From: Insulibacter thermoxylanivorax
Lineage (GTDB): Bacteria > Bacillota > Bacilli > Paenibacillales > DA-C8
Assembly (NCBI RefSeq): GCF_015472005.1
Contig: NZ_BMAQ01000030.1
Location: 1-64,000, forward strand
Length of the DNA: 64,000 bases
Direction of reading: 5' to 3'
Shown piece by piece: positions 37,695 to 48,690 of this stretch. A program made the position numbers and the translations under genes. Numbering within the stretch: the first letter of the stretch is position 1; each line of letters starts with the position of its first letter. A model generated the notes under the pieces. That model saw only the letters and a program-made list of their open reading frames with translations, was not told the origin of the DNA and did no database searches.

Positions 37695-37845
37695 CTCTAA
37701 AGGGATTAGCTGCATAAGATCTCATCGTGGTGAAACCTATGACCGTATGCAACGTATAAATATAGATGAACTGCTCTACCAGCAGCACGTGTGCGGGCTG
37801 CTTCTCGGGATCTGGATGAACCTATGCCGTCAATCGGCCGCACCA

Positions 37846-39271
<1,426 letters not shown>

Positions 39272-39694
39272 TTGAAAATTTCAACGAAAGGCCGTTATGG
39301 ACTGACGATCATGATGGAGTTGGCGGCGAATTATGGAGAAGGTCCAACGTCGCTGAAGAGCATCGCAGAGAAACATCAGCTCTCTGAGCATTATCTTGAG
39401 CAGTTGGTCGCTCCCCTGCGCAACGCGGGTTATGTGAAGAGCATCCGCGGTGCGTATGGCGGATACATCCTGTCCAAGCCTCCAGAGAGCATCACAGCAG
39501 GCGATGTCATCCGTGTGTTAGAAGGACCGATCAGTCCGGTTGACTTCACCGAAGAGGAAGATCCGGCTAAGCGAGATCTCTGGATGCGCATCCGCGACAG
39601 CATCGCGTTCGTTTTGGACAGCACGACGCTCAAGAACCTGATCGAATACGAAGGTGACGGCGGCCCGAATGAAGGGTACATGTTCTACATCTAG
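39272..39694 (+). CDS. cymR: Rrf2-family regulator of cysteine metabolism CymR
   Basis: CymR represses sulfur-assimilation genes together with CysK when cysteine is ample. The 140-residue sequence is close to the B. subtilis protein throughout, e.g. KISTKGRYGLTIMMELA, LSEHYLEQLVAPLRNAGYVK, SIRGAYGGYILSK, DVIRVLEGPISPV and DSTTLKNL, ending GYMFYI. It lacks the three clustered cysteines of IscR-type Fe-S sensors. Start is TTG at 39272, 6 nt after aggtg; the frame opens earlier at 39263. It precedes the cysteine desulfurase gene by 21 bp, as in Bacillus. Confidence 0.93.
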   Translation: MKISTKGRYGLTIMMELAANYGEGPTSLKSIAEKHQLSEHYLEQLVAPLRNAGYVKSIRGAYGGYILSKPPESITAGDVIRVLEGPISPVDFTEEEDPAKRDLWMRIRDSIAFVLDSTTLKNLIEYEGDGGPNEGYMFYI

Positions 39695-39715
39695 TCACTT
39701 AAGCAGGTGTCACGT

Positions 39716-40885
39716 ATGAAACACATCTATATGGATCACGCTGCCACGACTCCGCTGCGTCCGGAAGTACGGGAGGCGATGATGCCTTATCTCACAGACG
39801 CATATGGCAACCCTTCCAGTCTTCACGCCTTCGGGCGAAAGTCCAGGATCGCCCTGGATACCGCCAGGCATCACATCGCTTCTCACCTCAATTGCGATCC
39901 GCGCGAACTCATCTTCACCAGCGGCGGGACGGAAAGTGATAACACCGCTTTGCTCGGAACAGCTTGGCAGCGCCTGAGCGATGCAGGCCGGCAAACGCGC
40001 GGCCATATCATCACGAGTGCCGTAGAACATCACGCTGTGCTGCATACATGCCGCAGGCTGGAAGAACTCGGCTTCGATGTGACTTACCTGCCCGTAGACG
40101 AATACGGCAGGATACGTGTTGAAGATTTTGTGGCAGCGATTCGGCCGGACACCTTTCTGGCGTCCGTGATCTACGGCAACAACGAAGTGGGCACGCTGCA
40201 GCCGATCGTAGAGATCGGAGAAGCGGCCCGTGAGCGAGGGATTATCTTCCACACCGATGCGGTGCAGGCCCTTGGCGTGCTCAGCATCGATCTGAGCGCA
40301 CTCCCCGTGGACCTGATGAGCTTCTCGGCTCATAAGATCAACGGTCCCAAAGGGGTAGGTCTGCTGTATTGCCGCCGCACCGTGCGCTTCGAACCGCTTC
40401 TCTACGGCGGCTCCCAAGAGAAAAACCGCCGCCCCGGCACAGAGAACGTCGCCGGGATCGTCGGCTTTGCGAAGGCGCTGGAACTTGCCCAGAGTAAATG
40501 GGAAGAACAACATCAGAGGATGTGGGATCTAAGGCGCCGGTTTATCGAAGGTTTGACCTCACGCCTGCCCCTTTCACACTTCACGGTGAATGGTCATCCT
40601 CAGCAGGTGCTTCCCAATATCATCAATATCAGTTTCCCGGGTTTGTCTTCGGATACTTTGCTGATGAATCTCGATATGGCCGGCATCGCAGCCTCCAGCG
40701 GTTCAGCATGTTCGGCTGGTTCGCTTGAACCTTCTCATGTGCTGGCAGCGATGGGACTTCCCGAAGAACGCCTGCGCTCCGCGATCCGCTTCAGCTTGGG
40801 TTACGGTCATACGCCCCGCGAGATCGAGGAGGCTGCTGCACGCGTTGCCGATGTCGTCATGCAAACCCAGAGGCGCGGCCGATAA
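39716..40885 (+). CDS. Cysteine desulfurase (YrvO/IscS type)
   Basis: A PLP enzyme that takes sulfur from cysteine. It has YMDHAATTPLRPEV, TSGGTESDN, the PLP lysine in FSAHKINGPKGVGLLY, RPGTENVAG, and the persulfide cysteine in SSGSACSAGSLEPSHVL. ATG 39716 (389 residues) follows aggtg by 6 nt. In B. subtilis the orthologue YrvO supplies MnmA directly and is encoded beside it. Here they are separated only by cymR, so sulfur delivery to tRNA thiolation is the likely role. A general Fe-S function is possible. Confidence 0.94.
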   Translation: MKHIYMDHAATTPLRPEVREAMMPYLTDAYGNPSSLHAFGRKSRIALDTARHHIASHLNCDPRELIFTSGGTESDNTALLGTAWQRLSDAGRQTRGHIITSAVEHHAVLHTCRRLEELGFDVTYLPVDEYGRIRVEDFVAAIRPDTFLASVIYGNNEVGTLQPIVEIGEAARERGIIFHTDAVQALGVLSIDLSALPVDLMSFSAHKINGPKGVGLLYCRRTVRFEPLLYGGSQEKNRRPGTENVAGIVGFAKALELAQSKWEEQHQRMWDLRRRFIEGLTSRLPLSHFTVNGHPQQVLPNIINISFPGLSSDTLLMNLDMAGIAASSGSACSAGSLEPSHVLAAMGLPEERLRSAIRFSLGYGHTPREIEEAAARVADVVMQTQRRGR

Positions 40886-40990
40886 GATCCGCCAGTCTTT
40901 ACTTAATGAACCAATTCAACCAATTCATTGAATAACCCTTTGCCCTTCAGCGCACAATGGATCTATGAGTTGATGCAGAGGGTGAGTTCG

Positions 40991-41485
40991 TTGTTCAAAG
41001 CTAGAGATATCATCGGCCTGCCGATCATCTCCGTAAGAGATGGACGCAAGCTCGGCGAGGTTCGAGATGTACTGTTAGGAGCATGGAAGGTAAAAGGGCT
41101 GCTGCTGGATCCTAAGTTCTGGTTCGGACAAGCCCGGGCGATCGCCTGCGAGGGTATTCAATCCTTCGGCAGCGACGCAGTAATGGTATCGGATCAGGAA
41201 GCGATCTATACCTTTGGTGATTTTGCCGAACACGGCCGCTTGTTCTTATCCGGCAAGAAGAAGATCCAGGGCATGGCCGTGATGACGCCGAACGGGCAGC
41301 AGCTCGGCTTCATCGAAGATGTTTACTTCGATGACAATCTGGATAAACAGATTATAGGGTTGGAATTAACAGACGGGTTTATCTCGGATTTGACGGAGGG
41401 ACGCAAAGTGTTCATGATCAGCGAGGAATCCCAGCTTGGCGAAGATGCGGTGATCGTCCATGCTGATCGGCTCGTCCCATCCTAG
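40991..41485 (+). CDS. PRC-barrel domain protein (YrrD-like)
   Basis: Two tandem PRC-barrel units are visible: ARDIIGLPIISVRDGRKLGEVRDVLLG and KKIQGMAVMTPNGQQLGFIEDVYFD. Such domains bind RNA, metal or protein partners; the function of YrrD is unknown. The start is uncertain. TTG 40991 (164 residues) has agaggg 8 nt upstream and begins just before the first domain. The frame is open from 40928, and GTG 40982 or ATG 40973 are alternatives with poorer signals. The downstream neighbour of iscS in Bacillus is also yrrD-like. Confidence 0.8.
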   Translation: MFKARDIIGLPIISVRDGRKLGEVRDVLLGAWKVKGLLLDPKFWFGQARAIACEGIQSFGSDAVMVSDQEAIYTFGDFAEHGRLFLSGKKKIQGMAVMTPNGQQLGFIEDVYFDDNLDKQIIGLELTDGFISDLTEGRKVFMISEESQLGEDAVIVHADRLVPS

Positions 41486-41531
41486 GATGCGTGAATAAAC
41501 GTCTGATTCAAATAGAATAGGGTGAAGGAAT

Positions 41532-41762
41532 ATGCGTTGTCCAAACTGCAACTCCAAAGATATCGGCAAGATCGGTTCCCACCAGTATTATTGTTGGGGA
41601 TGTTTTATCGAACTGACGATCAATGGCGATAAGATGTCCGTTTATCAGGTGGAGGAAGACGGTACGCTGAGTTCTTTGGATGATCTGTTCTTCGAGGACG
41701 AGATGCCTCCGCTCGAAGAAGAACTGCAATCGCTTGAAGCGACGCAGATGCACGCGAATTAA
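41532..41762 (+). CDS. Small zinc-ribbon protein (YrzR-like)
   Basis: A 76-residue protein with two CxxC knuckles, CPNC (residues 3-6) and CWGC (residues 21-24), that make a zinc ribbon, followed by an acidic tail. The sequence MRCPNCNSKDIGKIG with YYCWGCFIEL matches small uncharacterised Bacillus proteins at this locus. SD ggtgaagga lies about 8 nt before the ATG. The role is unknown; a short rigid zinc ribbon plus acidic tail suggests protein or nucleic-acid contacts (inference). Confidence 0.82.
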   Translation: MRCPNCNSKDIGKIGSHQYYCWGCFIELTINGDKMSVYQVEEDGTLSSLDDLFFEDEMPPLEEELQSLEATQMHAN

Positions 41763-41988
41763 AATCGCGAATGATGCCGGTCCGGATTGGGCCGGCATTT
41801 TTCGTTGCGAGAATCATCATACTGGGAGGATCACGGAGCAATAATATCCAGAGGTTGTACATATAATGATCACGAGCAGGCTGATGTGCAGGACAGGGAT
41901 GCTGTGCCTGAAGCGGCGTCAATCGGCTTGCCGCTTCGCAGCAAGCTCATGATCAGGTACTCGTCCTAACGGGAAGGGGCTTACGGGG

Positions 41989-43071
41989 GTGATCGCTATG
42001 GAACCTTTCTGGAAACACCGCTGGTTTACTTATGCCGTCCTGGTTCTGCTGGGGCTGGCTATCCTCTATATGCTGATCCTGATTAACCCGATCCTGATCG
42101 CCGTCTACCGTTTCTTATCGGCGGTTCTGACACCGTTCATCATCGCCATGATCGTCTCCTATGTGCTCAACCCCGTCGTCAATATGCTCAACTGGCGCAA
42201 GGTGCCGCGCACCGCTGCTGTTCTCTTGATCTACGCGGTTTTCATCACTTCCCTGATCGTGATCATGATGAATTTCATCCCGATCTTCATGAAGCAGTTG
42301 AATGAATTAAATGAGCATCTGCCGAAAATGACGATGAAGGCGCAGAACTGGTTCGCGAACTTCAACAACAGCGATCTGCTGCCGGAAAGCGTGCGCGTGG
42401 GAATCAGGGATTCCCTGGGCAAGATCGAACGCCAGATCGCCGGTTCTATCTCCGCTTTCATCAGCCGGATCGATTCGACGATCAATGTGATCTTCATGCT
42501 GCTGACGGTGCCGTTTCTGGCTTTCTATATGCTAAAAGACATCCAGCTGATCGAGAAAACCGCGCTGGCCATCGTGCCGAGCGGCCGGCGCAAGCAGGTT
42601 GTGAAGCTGTTCGTCGATATCGACCGCGCGCTGGGCAATTATATCCGCGGACAGCTGCTTGTCTGCTTGATCGTCGGCGTCTTCGCCTATATCGGTTATT
42701 CGATCATCGGACTTCCCTATCCGATCCTCTTCGCCAGCGTAGCCGCGGTTTTTAACATCATCCCCTATATCGGTCCATACATCGGAGCTGCTCCGGCAAT
42801 TCTGATGGCCGCAACGCTGTCGATGCGGCTTGTTCTTCTCGTGATCGTCGTCAATTGGATCGTCCAGCTGGTCGAGAGCAATGTGATCTCGCCGCAGATC
42901 GTCGGCAAGTCCCTGCATCTCCACCCGCTGATGATCATCTTCGCCCTTCTGGCCGGAGGATATCTTGCGGGGATCATCGGCCTGATCCTGGCCGTTCCTT
43001 GCCTGGCGGTGATCAAGGTTATCCTGCAGCATGTGCTGCGCTATTATTCGAGCCGCAAGACGCCGATCTAG
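41989..43071 (+). CDS. AI-2E family transporter (YrrI-like)
   Basis: A polytopic protein of up to 360 residues. It has paired N-terminal spans, a third around TAAVLLIYAVFITSLIVIMM, a soluble amphipathic domain (about 95-165), then four or five spans with the family motifs PFLAFYMLKD, FNIIPYIGPYIGAAPA and VESNVISPQIVGKSLHLHPL. Members include the E. coli TqsA exporter, but most have unknown substrates. Start is either GTG 41989 or ATG 41998; both have G-rich SDs (gggaagggg and ggggg). It precedes alaS as yrrI does in Bacillus. Confidence 0.9.
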   Translation: MIAMEPFWKHRWFTYAVLVLLGLAILYMLILINPILIAVYRFLSAVLTPFIIAMIVSYVLNPVVNMLNWRKVPRTAAVLLIYAVFITSLIVIMMNFIPIFMKQLNELNEHLPKMTMKAQNWFANFNNSDLLPESVRVGIRDSLGKIERQIAGSISAFISRIDSTINVIFMLLTVPFLAFYMLKDIQLIEKTALAIVPSGRRKQVVKLFVDIDRALGNYIRGQLLVCLIVGVFAYIGYSIIGLPYPILFASVAAVFNIIPYIGPYIGAAPAILMAATLSMRLVLLVIVVNWIVQLVESNVISPQIVGKSLHLHPLMIIFALLAGGYLAGIIGLILAVPCLAVIKVILQHVLRYYSSRKTPI

Positions 43072-43123
43072 TCGATCGGCAGCCAATCGTGAAGAAGTGC
43101 AGCGAGCCGATGTACGGAAATGT

Positions 43124-43153
43124 TTGACTTTGCTGAATTATTCAAGCTATAAT
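43124..43153 (+). promoter_or_regulatory. Sigma-A promoter of alaS
   Basis: TTGACT at 43124-43129, an 18-bp spacer and a perfect TATAAT at 43148-43153. Transcription should start near 43160, giving a leader of about 178 nt before alaS. Confidence 0.8.
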
Positions 43154-43159
43154 CATCAT

Positions 43160-43302
43160 GATAAAGTGGAAGTCGGCAAGACAGGCTGACAAAGCAAGCT
43201 AAGTGATTCAGATAGAGAGAACCATAAGGATGGTTACGATTCAGCATATACAGCTCATATGAGTGATCCTATGAAGGAATGGCTTCGCTAGAAGCTTTTT
43301 TT
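43160..43302 (+). promoter_or_regulatory. Attenuator-like leader of alaS (not a T-box)
   Basis: The leader folds into gtcggc-N7-gctgac (about 43172-43190), aaccat-aagg-atggtt (about 43222-43237), and the palindrome ctcatatgag. A terminator follows: ggcttc (43281-43286), gcta, gaagct (43291-43296), then seven T (43296-43302). The atcctatg before the terminator can pair with ccataaggat of the second hairpin, offering an alternative fold. I find no ggtggNacc T-box motif. Function is inferred only from promoter, hairpins and terminator ahead of the gene. Confidence 0.5.
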
Positions 43303-43337
43303 GTATTTATCGACGCATTCAGGGAGGCTAAACATTC

Positions 43338-45965
43338 ATGAAAGCTAGTGAAATTCGCAGCAAATGGCTAGAATTCTTCGCAGAGAAGGGACATCACATC
43401 GAACCCAGCGCATCGCTGGTGCCGGTGAATGATCCATCCCTGCTGTGGATCAATGCCGGCATGGCGCCGCTGAAGCCCTACTTCGACGGGCGGGTCGTAC
43501 CGGAGAATCCGCGCATCGCCAATGCCCAGAAGTGCATCCGTACGAATGATATCGAGAATGTCGGCAAGACGCGCCGCCACCATACGTTCTTCGAGATGCT
43601 GGGGAATTTCTCCATCGGCGATTATTTCAAGGAAGAGGCGATCACCTGGGCTTGGGAATTCCTGACGGACAAGCGTTGGATCGGCTTCGATCCGGAGCGC
43701 CTGTCGGTGACGGTTCATCCGGAGGATGAGGAAGCGTACCGCCTGTGGCATGAGAAGATCGGGCTTCCGGCGGAACGGATCATCAAGCTGGAGGACAACT
43801 TCTGGGATATCGGCGAAGGGCCATGCGGACCTTGTACCGAGATTTTCTATGACCGGGGTGAAGCATACGGGGATCTCAGCGATCCGGAATGCTATCCAGG
43901 CGGCGAGAATGAGCGTTTCCTCGAAGTCTGGAACCTCGTTTTCTCCCAGTACAATCACAACAAGGACGGTTCTTATACGCCCCTGCCGAACAAGAACATC
44001 GATACGGGAGCAGGGCTGGAACGCCTGGCCTCGATCCTGCAGGACGTGGATTCGAACTTCGATACGGATCTGTTCATGCCGATCATCGAGAAGACGTGCG
44101 AGATTACAGGCGCCAAATATAAGGAGAAAAATGAACTCGATGTCGCTATGAAGGTGATCGCCGACCACATCCGCACCGTCGTATTCGCTGTCAGCGACGG
44201 GGTGATGCCGTCCAATGAAGGACGGGGCTACGTGATCCGCCGCTTGCTGCGCAGAGCGGTGCGTTACGGCAAAGTGCTGGGCATGGATCAACCGTTCCTG
44301 TATCGTCTCGCACCGGTCGTAGTCAGCATCATGGGCGATCACTATGCCGAGCTAAGGGAGAAGCAAGAATTCGTGGAACGCGTGATCCGTACGGAAGAGG
44401 AGCGCTTCCATGAGACCTTGTCCGATGGTCTGCAGATCCTTGCCGAGATGGTGGAACAAGCGGAGAAGGAAGGACGCCGCGAGATCACCGGTGAGCAGGC
44501 ATTTAAGCTGTATGACACCTATGGATTCCCGCTTGATCTGACAGAGGATTATGCCGAAGAGCACGGCTTCACCGTGGATCATGAAGGATTTGAGGCTGCG
44601 ATGCAGCAGCAGCGTGACCGCGCCCGGGAGGCGCGCCAAGAAGCGCAGAGCATGAAGGTGCAGGGCGGTCCGCTGGCTGACTTCACGACTAAAAGCGAGT
44701 TCGTTGGATATAATGAACTGGTGACAAGCAGCAAGATCATCGCGATGTTCACGGAGAACGAAGCGGTGGATCTAGCTGCAGCCGGTCAGACCGTGCAGAT
44801 CATCCTGAACCGCACGCCGTTCTATGCGGAAAGCGGCGGTCAGGTGAGCGACCATGGGACGATCAGCGGTAAGAGCGGACAAGGTGAAGTGGAGGATGTA
44901 ACCAAAGCACCGCACGGCCAGCATGTGCATACCGTGAAGATCGTGCAAGGAACCCTGCGTGTCGGAGATGAAGTTGAAGCGGCGGTCAGCCGCTCGATGC
45001 GCGAGGACATCATCAAGAACCATACGGCCACTCACCTGCTGCATAAGGCGCTTAAGGAAGTGCTGGGTGACCATGCGAATCAAGCGGGGTCTCTGGTTGC
45101 TCCCGAACGCCTGCGCTTCGACTTCTCTCATTTTGGCGCTGTGACGCAGGAAGAGTTGGAGAGAATCGAGGACAAGGTGAATGAGCAGATCTGGAAGAAT
45201 ATCGCCCTTGAGATCACATACCAATCGCTCGAGGATGCGAAGGCGATGGGAGCAATGGCGCTCTTCGGCGAGAAGTACGGCGACATCGTACGCGTCGTGA
45301 GCATCGGCGACTACAGCATCGAGCTGTGCGGCGGCTGCCACGTGCAGCAGACCTCGCAGATCGGCCTGTTCAAGATCGTCAGCGAGAGCGGCATCGGCTC
45401 CGGCATTCGCCGCATCGAAGCGGTCACCGGCCGCTATGCCTATGCATACCTGGAGGAGCAAGTGAAGCTCTTGCATCAAGCATCCGATCTGCTGAAGGCG
45501 AAGGTGCAGGATGTGCCCAGACGCATCGAAGGGCTGCAAAGCCAGCTCAAGGAAGCCGCGCGCGAGATCGAATCCCTGCGGGCAAAACTGGCGAATATCG
45601 AAGCGGGGGCGCTTGCTGACCGCGTCCAGGAGGTAAACGGCATCCGCTATCTGGCGGCTAAGGTCGATGCGCCGGATATGGATGCTCTCCGGACGATGGC
45701 AGATGAGATGAAGTTGAAGCTGCCCGAAGCGGTCATCGTCCTCGGTGCGGCGATGGGCGAGAAGGTCAACTTCGTGACGGCGGTTCCGAAGGAGTTGACG
45801 ACAAGGGGCGTACACGCCGGCAAGCTGATCAAAGAGATCGCTGCGATCTGCGGCGGAGGCGGCGGCGGCAGACCGGATATGGCACAAGCAGGGGGCAAGG
45901 ATGCCTCGAAGCTTGATGAAGCTCTAAGCAAGGTAGAGGAGCTGCTGAGCGCGCAGATTTCTTGA
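43338..45965 (+). CDS. alaS: Alanine-tRNA ligase
   Basis: AlaRS charges tRNA-Ala and edits mischarged Ser and Gly. The 875 residues carry the class II core ([65 protein letters not shown]), tRNA-recognition helices and the editing domain zinc/active site ([11 protein letters not shown] and later CGGCHV). The C-terminal oligomerisation domain has the glycine-rich [17 protein letters not shown] gggagg precedes the ATG by about 9 nt. An attenuator-like leader lies upstream. Confidence 0.97.
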   Translation: MKASEIRSKWLEFFAEKGHHIEPSASLVPVNDPSLLWINAGMAPLKPYFDGRVVPENPRIANAQKCIRTNDIENVGKTRRHHTFFEMLGNFSIGDYFKEEAITWAWEFLTDKRWIGFDPERLSVTVHPEDEEAYRLWHEKIGLPAERIIKLEDNFWDIGEGPCGPCTEIFYDRGEAYGDLSDPECYPGGENERFLEVWNLVFSQYNHNKDGSYTPLPNKNIDTGAGLERLASILQDVDSNFDTDLFMPIIEKTCEITGAKYKEKNELDVAMKVIADHIRTVVFAVSDGVMPSNEGRGYVIRRLLRRAVRYGKVLGMDQPFLYRLAPVVVSIMGDHYAELREKQEFVERVIRTEEERFHETLSDGLQILAEMVEQAEKEGRREITGEQAFKLYDTYGFPLDLTEDYAEEHGFTVDHEGFEAAMQQQRDRAREARQEAQSMKVQGGPLADFTTKSEFVGYNELVTSSKIIAMFTENEAVDLAAAGQTVQIILNRTPFYAESGGQVSDHGTISGKSGQGEVEDVTKAPHGQHVHTVKIVQGTLRVGDEVEAAVSRSMREDIIKNHTATHLLHKALKEVLGDHANQAGSLVAPERLRFDFSHFGAVTQEELERIEDKVNEQIWKNIALEITYQSLEDAKAMGAMALFGEKYGDIVRVVSIGDYSIELCGGCHVQQTSQIGLFKIVSESGIGSGIRRIEAVTGRYAYAYLEEQVKLLHQASDLLKAKVQDVPRRIEGLQSQLKEAAREIESLRAKLANIEAGALADRVQEVNGIRYLAAKVDAPDMDALRTMADEMKLKLPEAVIVLGAAMGEKVNFVTAVPKELTTRGVHAGKLIKEIAAICGGGGGGRPDMAQAGGKDASKLDEALSKVEELLSAQIS

Positions 45966-46123
45966 TGATCCGGCTGCTTGCTATAGGGATGCCCGCGGAG
46001 ATGTTGAGGATGGCGATGGATTTTTGCTTGGGAATAAAGGATTGCTGGATATGGATCTCGAATATAGTAGAACCAGCAGGAATATCGTACATATCGCCAA
46101 TATTATAGATGGGGGTGCTTGGA

Positions 46124-46384
46124 GTGGACTTTTCGGATAAGACGATGAAGTTCAATGTGCGCGGAGATCAAGTAGAGACGACGTGTAAAGAAGTGTTGTT
46201 GACCGTCTATGACGCCTTGCAGGAGAAAGGATATAATCCGATCAATCAGATCGTCGGCTATCTGTTGTCCGGAGACCCCGCATATATCCCGCGGCATAAC
46301 AATGCGCGCAGCCTGATCGGCAAACGGGAGCGCGACGAGTTGATCGAGGAACTGGTCCGCTTCTATCTGAGTCATCATAGATAA
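46124..46384 (+). CDS. ireB: IreB family regulatory phosphoprotein (UPF0297, YrzL)
   Basis: A small (86-residue) all-helical protein. In Enterococcus IreB is phosphorylated by the Ser/Thr kinase IreK and restrains cephalosporin resistance. The family core [28 protein letters not shown] and [16 protein letters not shown] is nearly invariant, and the phosphorylatable Thr in DKTMKF is present. Start GTG 46124 follows gggggtg by about 7 nt; ATG 46109 overlaps that SD. It leads the conserved ireB-ruvX-DUF1292 cluster. Confidence 0.93.
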   Translation: MDFSDKTMKFNVRGDQVETTCKEVLLTVYDALQEKGYNPINQIVGYLLSGDPAYIPRHNNARSLIGKRERDELIEELVRFYLSHHR

Positions 46385-46407
46385 ACCAAGATAACAAAGG
46401 ATATGGT

Positions 46408-46824
46408 ATGCGAATCTTAGGCTTGGACTTAGGGGATAAGACAATCGGTGTAGCAGTCAGCGATGAGCTTGGATGGACGGCCCAGGGAGTGACGGTCATC
46501 CGCCGCCAAGACGAGGAATCGGATCTCGAGCAGCTGCAAGAGCTGGTGGATCAGTACGGCGTTCAGAAGATCGTCGTCGGCTTGCCGAAGAATATGGACG
46601 GCTCGATCGGTCCCCGCGGCGAGATGTGCCGGGCATTTGCGGAGCTCCTGAAAGTAAGGTTTCAGCTGCCGGTTACGATGTGGGATGAACGGCTGTCGAC
46701 GATGGCGGCGGAGCGCATGCTCCTGGAAGCGGACACCAGCCGCAGGAAACGCAAGAAAGTCGTCGATAAGATCGCGGCGAGTTTGATCCTTCAGGGATAC
46801 TTGGATTATATACGAATGAGGTGA
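46408..46824 (+). CDS. ruvX: Putative Holliday junction resolvase-like / pre-16S rRNA nuclease YqgF (RuvX)
   Basis: A compact RNase H-fold nuclease. Family members were first called Holliday junction resolvase-like, and the E. coli protein takes part in 16S rRNA 5'-end maturation. The 138-residue protein shows [41 protein letters not shown] and [17 protein letters not shown], so its acidic active-site residues are retained. The name ruvX does not imply that it works with RuvABC. It overlaps the start region of the DUF1292 gene. Confidence 0.94.
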   Translation: MRILGLDLGDKTIGVAVSDELGWTAQGVTVIRRQDEESDLEQLQELVDQYGVQKIVVGLPKNMDGSIGPRGEMCRAFAELLKVRFQLPVTMWDERLSTMAAERMLLEADTSRRKRKKVVDKIAASLILQGYLDYIRMR

Positions 46825-46829
46825 ACAAG

Positions 46830-47144
46830 GTGGCAAAGGAACGCGATGAACATCATGAGGAGGCGGAGATCATCAGCATCGCTGATGAGAACGGGGAAGA
46901 GTCGGATTTCGAGGTGATCATGAAGTTTGAGGTGGATGACCCCGAATCCAAGTATATGGCCCAGAAGTACATGATGGTCGTGCCGCTGGACGATGACGAT
47001 CAGGATGACGACGGTGTCGATGAAGTGTATGCCTTCCGCTATGAGGAAGAAGGCGATAATCTTACGCTGTACACGATCGAAGAAGAAGAAGAGTGGGATA
47101 TGGTGGAAGAGACGTTCAATACCTTGCTCGCTGAATTCGATTAA
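46830..47144 (+). CDS. DUF1292 family protein (YrzB-like)
   Basis: A very acidic 104-residue protein of unknown function, always found next to ruvX in Bacillota. It contains IISIADENGEESDFEVIMKF, KYMMVVPLDDDD and DEVYAFRYEEEGDNLTLYTI, the family pattern. Start GTG 46830 lies 6 nt after aggtg; GTG 46821 overlaps the ruvX stop and is the alternative. The conserved linkage with ireB and ruvX suggests a shared regulatory or rRNA-related context (inference). Confidence 0.88.
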   Translation: MAKERDEHHEEAEIISIADENGEESDFEVIMKFEVDDPESKYMAQKYMMVVPLDDDDQDDDGVDEVYAFRYEEEGDNLTLYTIEEEEEWDMVEETFNTLLAEFD

Positions 47145-47225
47145 GTCGTGTGAAGCGGTCATGTGCCGATCGATTCGATCGGATCAGCGAGTGAAGGCTG
47201 TTCCCTGCATGAATAGATTGTGTAT

Positions 47226-47255
47226 AATAGAGCGGATGGTTGTCCGCTCTATTTT
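47226..47255 (+). terminator. Terminator after the ireB-ruvX-DUF1292 cluster
   Basis: AATAGAGCGGA (47226-47236) pairs perfectly with TCCGCTCTATT (47243-47253), followed by a short TTT. The left arm overlaps a TATAAT at 47223-47228. Confidence 0.7.
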
Positions 47256-47343
47256 GTATGTGTGAAGGATGGAATCAGGCCTGTCCAGCGAAGCGGGCGG
47301 AACGAGCCGACCTTTGGGACAAGCCGAGGTAAGGGAGGTAGGG

Positions 47344-48690
47344 ATGATGGATCAGCGGGATCCGAGACGAGACGAACATCGAGATGCAGCACGGGATGAG
47401 GCAAGAGATGAAGCACGGGACGACGTGAAGAAACAAGAACAGAAGGAAGCGCGCCATAAAGCGCATCATGAAGAGAAGCATGCCGAAGACGTGAATCGAG
47501 AAGAACATGCAGAGCGGGAGCATGAGGTACGGGCCTCCGCAGCATCAGAAGAATCTGCGGATCATAGGGATCATGCGGAGTTTGCAGAAGATGAGGAATA
47601 CGCGGCGGAGCTGGACAGCGAAGCACGCTCGAAGACCAATGTGCGGCGCATCGGCCTGATCGTCGCATGCTGCATCATGTTGGTGCTGCTGGGTACGGCA
47701 CTGGGGGTCGGCATGTTCGTTGCCAATGGGCTGCAACCGGTGGAGGCACAGGACCGTGAAGTGCGAATCAAGATCGAGCCCGGCATGACCTCGGCCAAGA
47801 TCGCCCATCTTCTGGAAGAACATGGGCTGATTCGCAGTGAATTTGTCTTCCGTTATTATCTGAAGGTGAAGGGTGAGGGGTCGCGCTTCCAAGCCGGGGA
47901 ATACCTCATGAAGCCCGGCATGGAACTGGATGAGATGATCGCGATGCTGAACCGCGGCGATACCGTCAAGGAACCGACGATTAAGTTTACGATTCCGGAG
48001 GGGTATACGATCGAGCGCATCGCGGATAAGCTGGCGGAAGAGAAGATCGTCGACCGCGATGTGTTCTTGGAAATGGCCGCCAAGACGGATCTGTATGATT
48101 CCGAATACGTAAAAGAGATTCCCGCCGATGAGAACATCGTGCATGCGTTAGAGGGGTATCTCTTCCCTGAAACCTATGAGATGCGGGCGGGCAGCACCGA
48201 ACAGGAGATCATCCAGCGCATGGTCAGCGAGCTCAGCCGCAAGTTGGCACAGCTTCCGGAGGATTGGCCGCTGCGGCTGGAGGAGCTGGGACTTACTTTC
48301 CATGAGATGCTGACCATCGCTTCCTTAATCGAAAGGGAAGCGGCAGTGGACGCGGAACGTCCGCTGATCGCCGGCGTGATCTATAACCGGCTGAAGCAGG
48401 ATATGCTGCTGCAGATCGATGCGACGGTCCAATATGCCTTGGGTGAGCATAAAGAAGTGCTGCTGATCGTCGATACCGAGGTGGATTCCCCATATAACAC
48501 CTACAAGGTAAAAGGCCTGCCCCCGGGTCCGATCGCCAGCCCGGGATTGGAATCGATTCGTGCAGCCCTTTATCCCGCTGAGACGAGTTATCTGTTCTAC
48601 GTAACGAAGAAAGATGGTTCGCAAGAGCATCTCTTCGCGGAGACCTACCAAGAACATCTGCGCAACATCGAATTGAGCAAGTCACAATGA
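47344..48690 (+). CDS. mltG: Endolytic transglycosylase MltG with charged N-terminal extension
   Basis: MltG cleaves nascent peptidoglycan strands inside the chain and sets glycan length. From ATG 47344 (448 residues; aagggagg 5 nt upstream) the protein begins with about 100 cytoplasmic residues very rich in Asp, Glu, Arg, Lys and His. A single span follows (GLIVACCIMLVLLGTALGVGM), then a LysM-like subdomain (KIEPGMTSAKIAHLLEEHGL) and the YceG catalytic domain. The latter has EGYLFPETYEM, the catalytic glutamate in TIASLIEREA, and NTYKVKGLPPGPIASPGLES. The extension is much longer than in most MltG proteins. The gene overlaps trmR by 4 bp. Confidence 0.93.
   Translation: MMDQRDPRRDEHRDAARDEARDEARDDVKKQEQKEARHKAHHEEKHAEDVNREEHAEREHEVRASAASEESADHRDHAEFAEDEEYAAELDSEARSKTNVRRIGLIVACCIMLVLLGTALGVGMFVANGLQPVEAQDREVRIKIEPGMTSAKIAHLLEEHGLIRSEFVFRYYLKVKGEGSRFQAGEYLMKPGMELDEMIAMLNRGDTVKEPTIKFTIPEGYTIERIADKLAEEKIVDRDVFLEMAAKTDLYDSEYVKEIPADENIVHALEGYLFPETYEMRAGSTEQEIIQRMVSELSRKLAQLPEDWPLRLEELGLTFHEMLTIASLIEREAAVDAERPLIAGVIYNRLKQDMLLQIDATVQYALGEHKEVLLIVDTEVDSPYNTYKVKGLPPGPIASPGLESIRAALYPAETSYLFYVTKKDGSQEHLFAETYQEHLRNIELSKSQ

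Noticed and set aside
43160-43337. T-box riboswitch before alaS
   Set aside because: There is an agagag string and a terminator, but no ggtggNacc T-box element and too little length for a standard stem I.
44772-45887. 371-codon minus-strand frame across alaS
   Set aside because: Shadow of the alaS editing and C-terminal domains; no SD or family match.
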